This document shows, in pieces, positions 23,787 through 32,110 of a stretch of DNA of 46,080 bases (the stretch's first letter is position 1; each line of letters opens with the position of its first letter). Origin of the DNA: JAEUIZ01 sp046155605. GTDB taxonomy: Bacteria; Planctomycetota; Phycisphaerae; Phycisphaerales; UBA1924. The stretch covers positions 1-46,080 of the forward strand of contig JBJXFQ010000134.1 in assembly GCA_046155605.1 (NCBI GenBank), given 5' to 3'. Below the pieces are notes generated by a model. The model made no database searches. It was not told the origin of the DNA and worked only from the letters and a program-made list of their open reading frames with translations. Both the position numbers and the translations under genes were made by a program.

Positions 23787-24755
23787 ATGAACCACGTCGA
23801 GATCAAGGCCGGCGGCGCGATGGTCACGAATGGCGTTCAGGGGCCGATCGGTGTCGGGGTGGCTGATCCGCGCCGCCCGAGTGGGCCGACGCCGGGTTCT
23901 GAGGCGGGTGGCGATGCGGCGGCCGAGAAGCGGAAGCGACGGCGAGTGCTCAACGCGATGTTCCTCGGCCCACTGGCGACGATCGCGTGGCTCTATGTGT
24001 TCACGCTGGGCCTGACGATCAACAGCGAGCCGTTTCGCAGGCGTCTTGAGAACATGGGTGGCCCGACGGCGGCAACGGCCCCAGCGAATGAAACGACGAC
24101 GGCGGCTCCGGGGCTGACGTTGTCATGGCTGCGGCAGGGGCTGGAGTCGGCGCTCGCCAAGGAGCCGACGAAGGTGGAATCGAAGATCGCGACGGCTTCG
24201 GTCGGGGCACCCATGGGGTTATTCACGGCGATCGGGCTGGGGTTGCTGGTGACGGTGACGTTTACGCCGACGAACGTGGCGATCCTGTGCTGCCTGGCGG
24301 CGCTGGTGGGTTGTTTCGGTCGGATCGCGACGGCAACCGGAGGGATGATCGGGGCGATTGCTTCGGCACAATCGTCGATGACGGTCGGGGTTGGGAGCGC
24401 TGCCACGGGCGACACGTCGACGGCTGCGCCCGGCTCGGCGATGACGGTGACAGTCGGCTCGGGGGCAACGACCGATGGCGGCGGGCTACCCACGGTGAGC
24501 GATCCCGGTGACATCGCGAGCGGCACACTGGCACCGGCGGTGGCCGCGGTGATGTGGGGCTTTTTCATCTACTTGTCGGCGATTTCCGGTCTGGTGGCGA
24601 TCACGGGCGACCCGTTCAGCAGCACGACGCCCGGGCAGTACCTGCGGCTGGCCGGGGCGGTGTCGCTGTTCGCGTTCGTGGTGGGGTGGCGTCCGCACCT
24701 GCTGATGCAACTGGTGAGCCAGGTCGGGCCGTCGAAGTTTGGAAAGGTCGGCTGA
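23787..24755 (+). CDS. Polytopic membrane protein of unknown function
   Basis: The 322-aa product has a Gly/Pro-rich cytoplasmic-looking N-terminus ending in KRKRRR, then about four membrane segments: VLNAMFLGPLATIAWLYVF, a long pair beginning LFTAIGLGLLVTVTF and continuing AILCCLAALVGCF, then AVAAVMWGFFIYLSAISGLV, and LAGAVSLFAFVVGW near the end. Between segments 3 and 4 lies a Thr/Gly/Ser-rich stretch of about 70 residues (GDTSTAAPGSAMTVTVGSGA), probably an extracytoplasmic disordered loop. No family is recognised. ATG at 23787 follows AAGGAG with a 7-nt gap, so the start is well supported. It converges with the sugar dehydrogenase gene. Confidence 0.65.
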   Translation: MNHVEIKAGGAMVTNGVQGPIGVGVADPRRPSGPTPGSEAGGDAAAEKRKRRRVLNAMFLGPLATIAWLYVFTLGLTINSEPFRRRLENMGGPTAATAPANETTTAAPGLTLSWLRQGLESALAKEPTKVESKIATASVGAPMGLFTAIGLGLLVTVTFTPTNVAILCCLAALVGCFGRIATATGGMIGAIASAQSSMTVGVGSAATGDTSTAAPGSAMTVTVGSGATTDGGGLPTVSDPGDIASGTLAPAVAAVMWGFFIYLSAISGLVAITGDPFSSTTPGQYLRLAGAVSLFAFVVGWRPHLLMQLVSQVGPSKFGKVG

Positions 24756-24813
24756 AGTCTCGTCGAGCGCGAACGACTCATGCGGTCGGCACCGCGGATT
24801 CATCGCGAGGCGA

Positions 24814-26166
24814 TCAGGTGCATCCAGCAGCGAACCGGTTGAGATAGCAGACGAAGTCGCTGACGTTGAGCGTCGGCGGGATGGTCGAGCCGTCACAGTT
24901 GGCGAAGGGGTCTTGCGCGGCGAAGAGATTGAGGAAGCAGATGAAGTCGTTGACGGAGAGCACGGGGGGCTCGGTGCCGCCGGTGCAGTCCGCCAGACAG
25001 CGCGGGACGATCTTGTAGACCTCGCCACCGCCGAGATCGCAGATGTAGACCTCGCCTTCGGCGTCCTCTCCGAAGGAGGCGATGCCGTCGATGGCGAGTC
25101 CAGGAGTGGCGAGTTCGGCAGTGTGATCGACAAGGTCGTGGACGACGCCCGCGTCGTGCCGGAGCGAGCGGACGCTGGCGGTGCAATAGTCGGCGAAGAA
25201 GTAGGTGCCGCGGAGCCAGGGCATCGAGCGGCCACGGTAGACATAGCCGCCGATGACGGAGCAGCCGACGGCGTGGTCATAGGCGAAAACGGGGAAGGTG
25301 ACGCTGGTGGGAGGCGGGCAGGGCTCGCCGCCGGGGCCGGTGGTGGTGCTCTGGACGCTATTGGCCTCGAAGCAGCGCCAGCCGTAGTTGCGGGCTGTGT
25401 ATGGGGGTGAGGATGGGACTTGGAGGTTGAGTTCCTCCCAGGCGTCCTGGCCGACATCGGCGATCCAGAGGTCGCCGGTGGCGCGATCAAAGGAGCATCG
25501 CCACGGGTTGCGGAGGCCGTAGGACCAGATTTCGGGGCGATTGGTCACGGAACCGGCAAAGGGGTTGGTGGGCGGGATGGCGAGGCCGGGGCCGCTGACA
25601 TCGAGTCGGAGGATCTTGCCGAAGAGGAGGGAAAGGTCTTGGGCGCGCCCGAAGGGATCGAACCAGGGGCCGCCGTCGCCGATGGCGAGGTAGAGGTAGC
25701 CGTCGGGTCCGAAGCCGATCCACCCGCCGGCGTGATCGCCCGTGGGATTGGGGAGCGAGAGGAGCGTCGTGGCAGACGCGGGATCGGCGAGGTCGGGGTT
25801 GGAGGCGGTGAAGCGGGTCAGCCGAAGCACGAAATCAGCATCGAGCCAATAGACGTAGAAGCGACCGGAGACGGAGTAATCCGGGGCGAAGGCCATGCCG
25901 AGGAGTTGCCGAAGCGGGCCGAGCGTAAGGAAGGGCGCGGGTGCCATGGTGTGCGAGGGGAGGCGGAGGATGCAGATATCGGCGCGGCCGGCGGTGCCGC
26001 CGCTGCCAGCGAGTTCGGCGATGAAGAGGCGGGAGAAGTCGTCGGCGGGCGCGGAGGCGAAGATGGGGTTGGAGAGGCCGCTGGCGACGCGGACGGTGGT
26101 GAGCCGCTGGGCTGGTGCGGCAGCGCAGGCGAGGCCGAGGCACGAAACTGCAACGAGCCGATGAAT
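24814..26166 (-). CDS. PQQ-type aldose sugar dehydrogenase (GSDH family) with GC-type dockerin-like tail, ATT start
   Basis: The 450-aa product begins with a signal peptide (IHRLVAVSCLGLACAAAPAQ). The mature part is a six-blade glucose/sorbosone-dehydrogenase propeller: RLTTVRVASGLSNPIFASAP, GDHAGGWIGFGPDGYLYLAI with the catalytic-type His, SYGLRNPWRCSFDRATGDLW followed by IADVGQDAWEELN, and FFADYCTASVRSL. Such soluble enzymes oxidise aldose sugars using PQQ and calcium. The last 60 residues carry LSVNDFICFLNLFAAQ and LNVSDFVCYLNRFAAGCT, the tail shared with other exported proteins here. No ATG, GTG or TTG in this frame precedes the signal peptide after the upstream gene; the only start consistent with it is ATT at 26166-26164, which has GGGAG exactly 8 nt upstream. 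Starting at the first in-frame ATG (25947) would remove the signal peptide and the first blade. The gene lies 70 nt after alaS. Confidence 0.78.
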   Translation of the reverse strand: MHRLVAVSCLGLACAAAPAQRLTTVRVASGLSNPIFASAPADDFSRLFIAELAGSGGTAGRADICILRLPSHTMAPAPFLTLGPLRQLLGMAFAPDYSVSGRFYVYWLDADFVLRLTRFTASNPDLADPASATTLLSLPNPTGDHAGGWIGFGPDGYLYLAIGDGGPWFDPFGRAQDLSLLFGKILRLDVSGPGLAIPPTNPFAGSVTNRPEIWSYGLRNPWRCSFDRATGDLWIADVGQDAWEELNLQVPSSPPYTARNYGWRCFEANSVQSTTTGPGGEPCPPPTSVTFPVFAYDHAVGCSVIGGYVYRGRSMPWLRGTYFFADYCTASVRSLRHDAGVVHDLVDHTAELATPGLAIDGIASFGEDAEGEVYICDLGGGEVYKIVPRCLADCTGGTEPPVLSVNDFICFLNLFAAQDPFANCDGSTIPPTLNVSDFVCYLNRFAAGCT

Positions 26167-26236
26167 GACGAGTGCTCCCGGCGCGGCATGCGAGCGGCTC
26201 GCCCGCGCAGTAGTAGCGTAGCGGACCAGCGTCGGA

Positions 26237-29200
26237 TCAGTGCAACTTTCGCATCGCGAACTGGCGAGCGGCGGCGATGGCGTCCTTGATCTTGGCGACG
26301 TTGGTCCCCCCGCCCTGGGCCGAATCGGGGCGGCCTCCGCCCTTGCCGCCGAGGACGGTCGCGGCCTCGCGGACCCACTCGCCGGCGTTGAGCCCCTTCT
26401 GCACGAGTTCGGGCGGCACGCCCGCCATCGCGCTCACCTTGGGCGCAGCGGGGTCGGCGGTGTCAGTCGAGAGGAGCATGACGGCGGCCTTCGGGCAGAT
26501 GTCACGGATCGTCTTGACGGCCTGCTCGAGCGCACCGCGATCGCCGCCCACGTCGATCGTCGAGATGATGATGTCGTCGCCCGACGTCGCGGCCGACTGC
26601 GCGATCTGGCGGGCCAGGCCCGCGGCCTCGGAGCGTTTCGCGGCGGAAGCCTCTTTTTGGGCGGCTTTCACACGCTCCTGCAGCGCGGCGACGGCCGTCC
26701 GCAGTTCGTCCTTGCGACCGAGTGGGATCGTCATCTGGTCGATGTCACGCCCGATCTCGACGACTTCCGCCGCAAGACGCGCGACGGGAACGTTCGCCGC
26801 GGTGCGGACACGCTCGGCGATCGTGTCGGCCGCCTTGATCGCGGCGCTCGCCGCCACGCCCGTCAGCGCGACCATCCGGCGGACGCCTTTGGCTACCGCT
26901 TCCTCGGAGGTGATGGCGAAATCGACGAGGTGCATGGTGCTGGCGACGTGCGTCCCGCCGCAGAACTCGATCGAGACCTCTTTCCACGCCGGGTTCTCCG
27001 GGCTGGCGAGGAGGTCGGCCACGGGCTGGCCGATCGACACGACGCGGACGGGATCGGGATACGCCTCGCCGAAGACGGCGCGGAGGCCCGCGATCGACCG
27101 CGCCACGAACTGCGGCGCGAGATCGGCATAGACCGTGAGGTCCTTCTTGATGAGGTCGCGGACGATGGCCTCGGCCTGTCGCGCCTGCTCTGGCGTGACC
27201 GGCCCGTTGTTGGCGAAGTCGAAGCGGAAGCGATCCGGCGCGACGTGCGAGCCCTTCTGATCGACGTGGTCGCCCACGACCCGCCGCAGCGCGAAGTTCA
27301 GGAGGTGCGTCGCGGTGTGGTTGGAGGCGATGGGCTTGCGGCGATTGTCATCGACCATGAGTTGGACGCGGTCGCCCACGCGGACCTCGCCGCGGATCAT
27401 GCGGCCGATGTGCAGGACGTAGCCGCCGAAGGCGAGAACCTTCTCGACGCGGAACTCGCCGCCCGCCCCTCCCTGGTGCGTGTCGCGGCCGCTACGGGAT
27501 TCGCTGGTGACAAAGACGCGGCCCGTGTCGTGCTCCTGCCCGCCCATCGTGGCGTAGAAGTTGGTGCGATCGAAGACGAGGCCGATGGCATTGACGGCCG
27601 AGCCGTGCGTGCCGGTGTGCTGGTCGAAGTTGTCGCCGTTCCAGATGGCCTTGACGCTGGTACCCACGTCGCGCGAGTGGAACTTGTCGGAGTCGTCGGT
27701 CGGCTCGATGTTCATGCTGCGAAGCCGCGCGACGGCATCGGCATCGAGCGAGAGGTCCTTGGCGCCGTCCTCCTTGCCGCCGAGTCGCGAGCGCTGCTTG
27801 GCCTCTTCCATGAGGCGTTCGTAACCCTCGATGTCAACCTTCAGGCCGCGTTCCTCGGCCATCTGCTGCGTGAGATCGATGGGGAAGCCGAAGGTGTCGT
27901 AGAGCTGGAATGAGTCAGAGGCGGAAATGACTGGAGCTGGCCATCCCAGTTTTGCAGTCAGGCTGCCGTCGAATGACCTGCCGGGCCCTTCGTACACAAT
28001 CGACTTACCCTGCTTTAGCCGAACCTTCGCATCAGGATCGAACGTCACCTCTTCAAGCTCACCAGTTAAACGGTTCGTCGGATGCCCGATAATGAAAGTA
28101 ATGGAGGCTCCGGATTGGCCAGGTGACTTTGTGGGAGATTCTTGTTCTAGGAGGTGCTTGTTGGCGACGACAACTCGCGAGAATGCACGTGATGCGGCAT
28201 GCTGAAAGAGATGAATTCCCCGATCCAGCGTCCGTCCAAAGCTCTCCTCTTCCTCACGCAACATGTCGATCACGCGCTGCGGGGCTTTCTTAAGTTCAGG
28301 AAACGCGCCGCCCATCCGCTCCACCACCGCCGGCACGAGCGACGCGAAGAAGCCCGGCTTCGCATCCATCACCTGCCGTCCATAGCGCACGGCCCGTCGC
28401 AGAATCCGCCGCAGCACGTAGCCGCGGCCCTCGTTGCTCGGCGTCGCGCCGTCGGTGATGGCGAAGGTCAGCGTGCGGATGTGGTCGGCGATCACGCGAT
28501 AGGCCGTATCGACGTTGCCGACGTCTTCCGCGCCGAGTTTGCCGGAATATGGCTTCGTGAAGCCGGTGGCCTTCTGGATCGCGGCGAAGAGCGGCATGAA
28601 GACGTCGGTGTCGTAGTTGCTGCGCTTGTTCTGGAGCACAGAGACGAGGCGTTCGAGCCCCATGCCGGTATCGACGTGCTTGGCGGGGAGCATGCGCAGT
28701 TTGCCGCCCTCTTCGCGGTTGAACTGGATGAAGACGTTGTTCCAGATTTCGAGGACGTCGGGGTCGCCGGTGTTGACGAGTTTGCTCGCGTCGCGGTTGC
28801 CGATGCGGTCGAAGTGGATCTCGGTGCATGGGCCGCAGGGGCCGGTCTCGCCCATCTCCCAGAAGTTGTCCTTCATGTTGCCGGGGAGGACGTGCTTGGC
28901 GGGGAGGAGTTGGAGCCAGAGTTGCTTGGTCTCCTCGTCGGGCTCGAGGCCAACTTCGAGGTTGCCGCCGAAGTACGTCGCATAGAGGCGATCAGGCGCG
29001 ATGCCGTAGACCTTGGTGAGAAGTTCGAAGGACCAGGCGATGGCTTCTTTCTTGAAATAGTCGCCGAAGGACCAGTTGCCGAGCATTTCGAAGAAGGTGT
29101 GGTGGTAGGTGTCCTTGCCGACGTCGTCGAGGTCGTTGTGCTTGCCGCCGGCGCGGATGCACTTCTGGGAGTTGACGGCGCGTTTGAGTTTGCCGAGTTC

Positions 29201-29407
29201 GCTGGCGGGGTCGGCCGTGCCGAGGAAGATCGGCTTGAACTGGTTCATGCCCGCGTTGGTGAAGAGGAGGGTGGGGTCGTCGTGCGGGACGCATGGCGAC
29301 GACGCGACGAAGGTGTGGCCGTCGCCGGCCGAGGGCTTGGACTTGAAGAACTCGATGAAGATGCGGCGGATGTCGTCGCCGGAGAGGTGCGCGGGGGTGT
29401 GTGGCAT
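26237..29407 (-). CDS. alaS: Alanyl-tRNA synthetase with an in-frame insertion
   Basis: The 1056-aa product charges tRNA-Ala. The catalytic domain is at the N-terminus (PTLLFTNAGMNQFKPIFLG, FFEMLGNWSFGDYFKKEAI, FWEMGETGPCGPCTEIHFD). The editing domain follows with SNHTATHLLNFALRRVVGDH and the zinc-binding IEFCGGTHVASTMH. The C-terminal oligomerisation/C-Ala domain ends in VAKIKDAIAAARQFAMRKLH. It is about 180 aa longer than E. coli AlaRS. Part of the excess is a segment of about 85 residues (roughly 405-490, bases 27930-28190) between the tRNA-recognition helices and FQLYDTFGFPIDLTQ; its DNA is only about 54 percent G+C against about 68 percent nearby. ATG at 29407 lacks a Shine-Dalgarno but has TATACT ending 8 nt upstream. 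Confidence 0.95.
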   Translation of the reverse strand: MPHTPAHLSGDDIRRIFIEFFKSKPSAGDGHTFVASSPCVPHDDPTLLFTNAGMNQFKPIFLGTADPASELGKLKRAVNSQKCIRAGGKHNDLDDVGKDTYHHTFFEMLGNWSFGDYFKKEAIAWSFELLTKVYGIAPDRLYATYFGGNLEVGLEPDEETKQLWLQLLPAKHVLPGNMKDNFWEMGETGPCGPCTEIHFDRIGNRDASKLVNTGDPDVLEIWNNVFIQFNREEGGKLRMLPAKHVDTGMGLERLVSVLQNKRSNYDTDVFMPLFAAIQKATGFTKPYSGKLGAEDVGNVDTAYRVIADHIRTLTFAITDGATPSNEGRGYVLRRILRRAVRYGRQVMDAKPGFFASLVPAVVERMGGAFPELKKAPQRVIDMLREEEESFGRTLDRGIHLFQHAASRAFSRVVVANKHLLEQESPTKSPGQSGASITFIIGHPTNRLTGELEEVTFDPDAKVRLKQGKSIVYEGPGRSFDGSLTAKLGWPAPVISASDSFQLYDTFGFPIDLTQQMAEERGLKVDIEGYERLMEEAKQRSRLGGKEDGAKDLSLDADAVARLRSMNIEPTDDSDKFHSRDVGTSVKAIWNGDNFDQHTGTHGSAVNAIGLVFDRTNFYATMGGQEHDTGRVFVTSESRSGRDTHQGGAGGEFRVEKVLAFGGYVLHIGRMIRGEVRVGDRVQLMVDDNRRKPIASNHTATHLLNFALRRVVGDHVDQKGSHVAPDRFRFDFANNGPVTPEQARQAEAIVRDLIKKDLTVYADLAPQFVARSIAGLRAVFGEAYPDPVRVVSIGQPVADLLASPENPAWKEVSIEFCGGTHVASTMHLVDFAITSEEAVAKGVRRMVALTGVAASAAIKAADTIAERVRTAANVPVARLAAEVVEIGRDIDQMTIPLGRKDELRTAVAALQERVKAAQKEASAAKRSEAAGLARQIAQSAATSGDDIIISTIDVGGDRGALEQAVKTIRDICPKAAVMLLSTDTADPAAPKVSAMAGVPPELVQKGLNAGEWVREAATVLGGKGGGRPDSAQGGGTNVAKIKDAIAAARQFAMRKLH
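27930..28190 (-). other. Low-GC in-frame insertion within alaS
   Basis: Bases 27930-28190 encode a segment including KHLLEQESPTKSPGQSGASI, FIIGHPTNRLTGELEEVTFD and KVRLKQGKSIVYEGPGRSFD. In the AlaRS family the flanking helices are normally joined by a short linker before the YDTFGFP motif. Three successive 60-nt lines here have about 50, 50 and 55 percent G+C, while coding sequence on either side has about 65-70 percent. There are no intein motifs (no N-terminal Cys/Ser block A or C-terminal HN). It therefore looks like an inserted peptide or a locally divergent domain. Confidence 0.55.
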
Positions 29408-29415
29408 GGGGGAGG

Positions 29416-29421
29416 AGTATA
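29416..29421 (-). promoter_or_regulatory. -10-like box TATACT, leaderless start of alaS
   Basis: On the minus strand TATACT ends 8 nt before the alaS ATG; the intervening bases are nearly all C, so no ribosome-binding site is possible. Confidence 0.45.
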
Positions 29422-29436
29422 TGAGGTGGGCCGCGG

Positions 29437-30198
29437 CTATTCGTGCAGCAGCGACGTGGTGGCGGCGGGCAGCGAGAGCGATCGGCCGTCGTCGAGGCGG
29501 AGGCAGATCTCGGCGGCAGGGGAGATGGATTCGACCAGGCCGGTGTGACGAATGCCGTTGTGGAGGAAGGTGCGCCGAGTGCCTCGGAGAGCGTCGCGAG
29601 CGGTCCACTCGCGGAGGAGGTCGGCGTCGCCCAGCGCCAGGCAGGCGTCGAGTTCGCGGAGGAGGGCAAGGCTGGCGTCCGCGCGCGACCACGACGAGCC
29701 GAGTTGGTGGAGGGAAGCGGCGGCGAGCGTCGGTGGGAACGCGGTTTGGCGCACATTGATCCCGATGCCGACGAGGAGCAGGCCGTCGCGGGCTTCGATG
29801 AGAACGCCGGCGAGTTTGCGGCCGTCGGGAGCGACGACATCGTTGGGCCAGCGGAGGCGGAGCGGAGCGGCGATGGCGGACTCGCAGGCGCGGCAGGCGG
29901 CGAGGCCGGCGGCGATCGAGACGCGACCCTGGGCCGACGGCGCGGGCGCTGCGAGCGCGAACGTGGCGGCTAGGCCTTCGCCCTCGGCGTCGAGCCAGGC
30001 GCGACCGAGTCGGCCGCGGCCCGCGGTCTGGCGCGCTGCAATGACCAAGAGGCCGGGACGACCCGCGGCGCGCGCGCGGGCCTCGTCCTGGGTCGAGGCG
30101 ACCTCGGCGAGCACGACGACGCGATCGACGATGCGGGGGCGGTCGCGCGCGATCGCGGCCTTTAGCGCCGCCGCCCACGACGACAGGTCGTCGCTCAC
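29437..30198 (-). CDS. birA: Biotin--[acetyl-CoA-carboxylase] ligase
   Basis: The 253-aa product activates biotin to biotinyl-AMP and attaches it to the carboxyl-carrier protein of acetyl-CoA carboxylase. VVVLAEVASTQDEARARAA matches the biotin-binding STN/D region, VIAARQTAGRGRLGRAWLDA the conserved adenylate-binding GRGRxGR loop, LRLRWPNDVVAPDGRKLAGV the W-P-N-D-x-x-x-x-x-x-K-x-x-G motif with the catalytic Lys, and LLVGIGINVRQTAFP the G-I-G-I/L-N-V strand. There is no N-terminal HTH, so it is a single-function (class I) enzyme, not a BirA repressor. The GTG start overlaps the nadC stop by 4 nt (GTGA), so nadC and birA are translationally coupled. Confidence 0.9.
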   Translation of the reverse strand: MSDDLSSWAAALKAAIARDRPRIVDRVVVLAEVASTQDEARARAAGRPGLLVIAARQTAGRGRLGRAWLDAEGEGLAATFALAAPAPSAQGRVSIAAGLAACRACESAIAAPLRLRWPNDVVAPDGRKLAGVLIEARDGLLLVGIGINVRQTAFPPTLAAASLHQLGSSWSRADASLALLRELDACLALGDADLLREWTARDALRGTRRTFLHNGIRHTGLVESISPAAEICLRLDDGRSLSLPAATTSLLHE

Positions 30199-31154
30199 GG
30201 GGCGTCCTCGAAGTCGAGGGCGATGTCGAGCCAGGTGGCACCGTGCGTGAGCGTCCCGGCGCTGATGCGTTCGACGCCGGTCTGGGCGATGGCGCGGACG
30301 GATTCGAGCGTGACGCCGCCGGAGGCTTCGAGTTCGGGCCGGCTTGCGGAGGCGTCGCGCAGGGTAACGGCCTGACGCAACTGGTCGAGGGTCATGTTGT
30401 CGAGAAGGACGATGTCGACGGTGCAGCGAGGGAGCGCCAGGATCGCGCGAAGCTGGTCGAGCGAGTCGACTTCGACCTCGATGAAGGCTGGGGAGGGTCG
30501 CTCGGCGCGTGCGGCGGCGGAGGCGCGGGCGACAACGGCGGGGAGGTCTCCTATGGCGACGCCCGCAATGTGGTTGTCCTTGATGAGCACGGCATCGTGG
30601 AGCCCGATGCGATGGCAATGCCCCCCGCCGCAGCGAACGGCGTATTTCTCGAGCACGCGCAGGCCGGGCGTGGTCTTGCGGGTGTCATAGAGGCGTGCGT
30701 GGGGCGTGGGGTGGGTTGGGCTCGCGGGCGCGTCTGGTGCGTTAAGCGCGGCGACGAAGGCGGCGGCGCGCGTGGCGATGCCGGAGAGCCGCGAGACGAG
30801 GTTGAGCGAGGTTCGTTCGAGGGCGAGGAGATCGCGTGCGGGCCCGGAGAGCCGGGCGATGGCCTGGCCGGCGCGGGCATCCTGGCCGTCGTGGAGGATG
30901 GGCTGGACGCGGATTCGGGAGCCGAAGACGTGGGCAAGATCGGGGAGCGCCGCCAGTCCGGCGATCCGCCCGCCGGTGCGAGCGACCATGAGTGCGCTTC
31001 CGGCGGCCTGCGGCGTGATGCAGGCGGCGCTGGTGGCATCGCCGGCGGTGCCCAGGTCCTCGTCGCGGGCGAGTTCGAGCAGACGAGCGACCAGCCCCGA
31101 TTGGGCCAGCGCGGCGTAGAGCGCGTCGAGCGGAAGCGTGTTGAGGTCGGGCAT
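30195..31154 (-). CDS. nadC: Nicotinate-nucleotide pyrophosphorylase (carboxylating)
   Basis: The 319-aa product converts quinolinate and PRPP to nicotinate mononucleotide in NAD synthesis. Family motifs are ALERTSLNLVSRLSGIATRA, LYDTRKTTPGLRVLEKYAVR, the GGGHCHRIGLHDAVLIKDNH quinolinate-binding block, FIEVEVDSLDQLRAIL, DIVLLDNMTLDQLRQAV and LEASGGVTLESVRAIAQTGV. The internal Ala/Pro/Thr-rich piece (APDAPASPTHPTPHA) slightly lengthens a loop. ATG at 31154 is preceded by TATCAT with a 6-nt gap and no Shine-Dalgarno. It heads an operon with birA and is divergent from fabI, with 73 nt between the two starts. Confidence 0.94.
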   Translation of the reverse strand: MPDLNTLPLDALYAALAQSGLVARLLELARDEDLGTAGDATSAACITPQAAGSALMVARTGGRIAGLAALPDLAHVFGSRIRVQPILHDGQDARAGQAIARLSGPARDLLALERTSLNLVSRLSGIATRAAAFVAALNAPDAPASPTHPTPHARLYDTRKTTPGLRVLEKYAVRCGGGHCHRIGLHDAVLIKDNHIAGVAIGDLPAVVARASAAARAERPSPAFIEVEVDSLDQLRAILALPRCTVDIVLLDNMTLDQLRQAVTLRDASASRPELEASGGVTLESVRAIAQTGVERISAGTLTHGATWLDIALDFEDAP

Positions 31155-31160
31155 CGGGCG

Positions 31161-31166
31161 ATGATA
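31161..31166 (-). promoter_or_regulatory. -10-like box TATCAT, leaderless start of nadC
   Basis: On the minus strand TATCAT ends 6 nt before the nadC ATG. The divergent gene fabI, in contrast, has a strong Shine-Dalgarno. Confidence 0.42.
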
Positions 31167-31227
31167 CGAGTGAAATCCCTGCGGCCGGGACGCGGTGCGT
31201 ACCGTTGGAAGTCTCTCAGGAGGTTTC

Positions 31228-32013
31228 ATGGCACTTCTCTCTGGCAAGACGGGCCTCATCGTCGGCATCGCCAACGAGCGCTCCTACGCGTGGTACATCG
31301 CGCAGGCGATCCTCCAGCACGGTGCGCGGTGCGCGTTCACGCACCTGCCGGGCGAGAAGAACGAGCGTCGGACGCGGAGAGCGGTCGAGGCGCTGGGCGT
31401 GAGCGACCCGTGGCTGATGCCGATGGAAGCGTCGAAGGACGAAGAGATCGACGCGGCGTTCGCGAAGTATGCCGAGACGTTCGATGTGATGCACTTCCTC
31501 GTGCATTCGATCGCGTTTGCCGATCGCGAGTGGTTGCAACCCGGGAAGTTTACCGACACGCCCCGTGCCGCATACCTCTCCGCGATCGACATCTCGGCGT
31601 ACACGCTGCTGGGGATGGCGCGGCGAGCGCGCCCGATGCTCGCCCGAGCCGGCGGCGGGTCGATCATGGCGATGTCGTACTACGGCGGGGAGAAGGTCGT
31701 GCCGGGGTACAACGTGATGGGCGTGGCCAAGGCCGCGCTCGAATGCACGGCGAGATACCTGGCGGCCGAGCTTGGGGCCGAGGGCACGCGGGTCAACATC
31801 ATCTCCGGCGGCTATTTGCGCACGCTCGCGTCGTCGGCCGTCGGCGGGACCGACACCATGGCGGCGAGAACAGCGGAGCGATCGCCCATGCGCCGGAACG
31901 TCGAGGGCGAGGACGTCGGTCGCACGGCGGTCTATCTCGCCAGCGAGTTGTCGTCGGGCGTGACGGGCGAAACGGTGTATGTGGATTGCGGCGTGAACCT
32001 GATCGGCTCGTGA
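31228..32013 (+). CDS. fabI: Enoyl-[acyl-carrier-protein] reductase (NADH)
   Basis: The 261-aa product reduces enoyl-ACP in the last step of each fatty-acid elongation cycle. GKTGLIVGIANERSYAWYIA is the FabI-type NAD-binding start, FLVHSIAFADREWL the central strand, and MSYYGGEKVVPGYNVMGVAK carries the Tyr-x6-Lys active site with the extra upstream Tyr typical of FabI. The substrate-loop segment reads SGGYLRTLASSAV where most FabI proteins have AGPIRTLA; the Pro-to-Tyr change is unusual but does not affect the catalytic residues. The start ATG at 31228 has CAGGAGG upstream with a 4-5 nt gap, one of the strongest ribosome-binding sites in the window. Confidence 0.93.
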   Translation: MALLSGKTGLIVGIANERSYAWYIAQAILQHGARCAFTHLPGEKNERRTRRAVEALGVSDPWLMPMEASKDEEIDAAFAKYAETFDVMHFLVHSIAFADREWLQPGKFTDTPRAAYLSAIDISAYTLLGMARRARPMLARAGGGSIMAMSYYGGEKVVPGYNVMGVAKAALECTARYLAAELGAEGTRVNIISGGYLRTLASSAVGGTDTMAARTAERSPMRRNVEGEDVGRTAVYLASELSSGVTGETVYVDCGVNLIGS

Positions 32014-32110
32014 GCGGCGAAATCGGACGCACACAGGCCTGATTTTGGCCTCGGGAACGCCGGATTTCCGGACGCTGAAGCCCGCGGCTGCGGTCGGACG
32101 ATAGTGGGGT

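Noticed and set aside
25835..26143. Frameshift as the cause of the missing start in the sugar dehydrogenase gene
   Set aside because: The frame from the stop codon through the signal peptide is continuous; only the start codon is odd, so an ATT start or a point change is simpler.
26240..27913. Long open frame on the plus strand antisense to alaS
   Set aside because: It is the mirror of a clear AlaRS gene in GC-rich DNA; its product is repetitive in Asp/Arg/Gly and has no motifs.
27930..28190. Intein in AlaRS
   Set aside because: The segment lacks a nucleophilic first residue with block A/B motifs and a C-terminal His-Asn, and is shorter than a mini-intein.
30243..32042. 599-codon plus-strand open frame across birA/nadC/fabI
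   Set aside because: It runs antisense to nadC and out of frame through fabI, both of which carry complete enzyme motifs.
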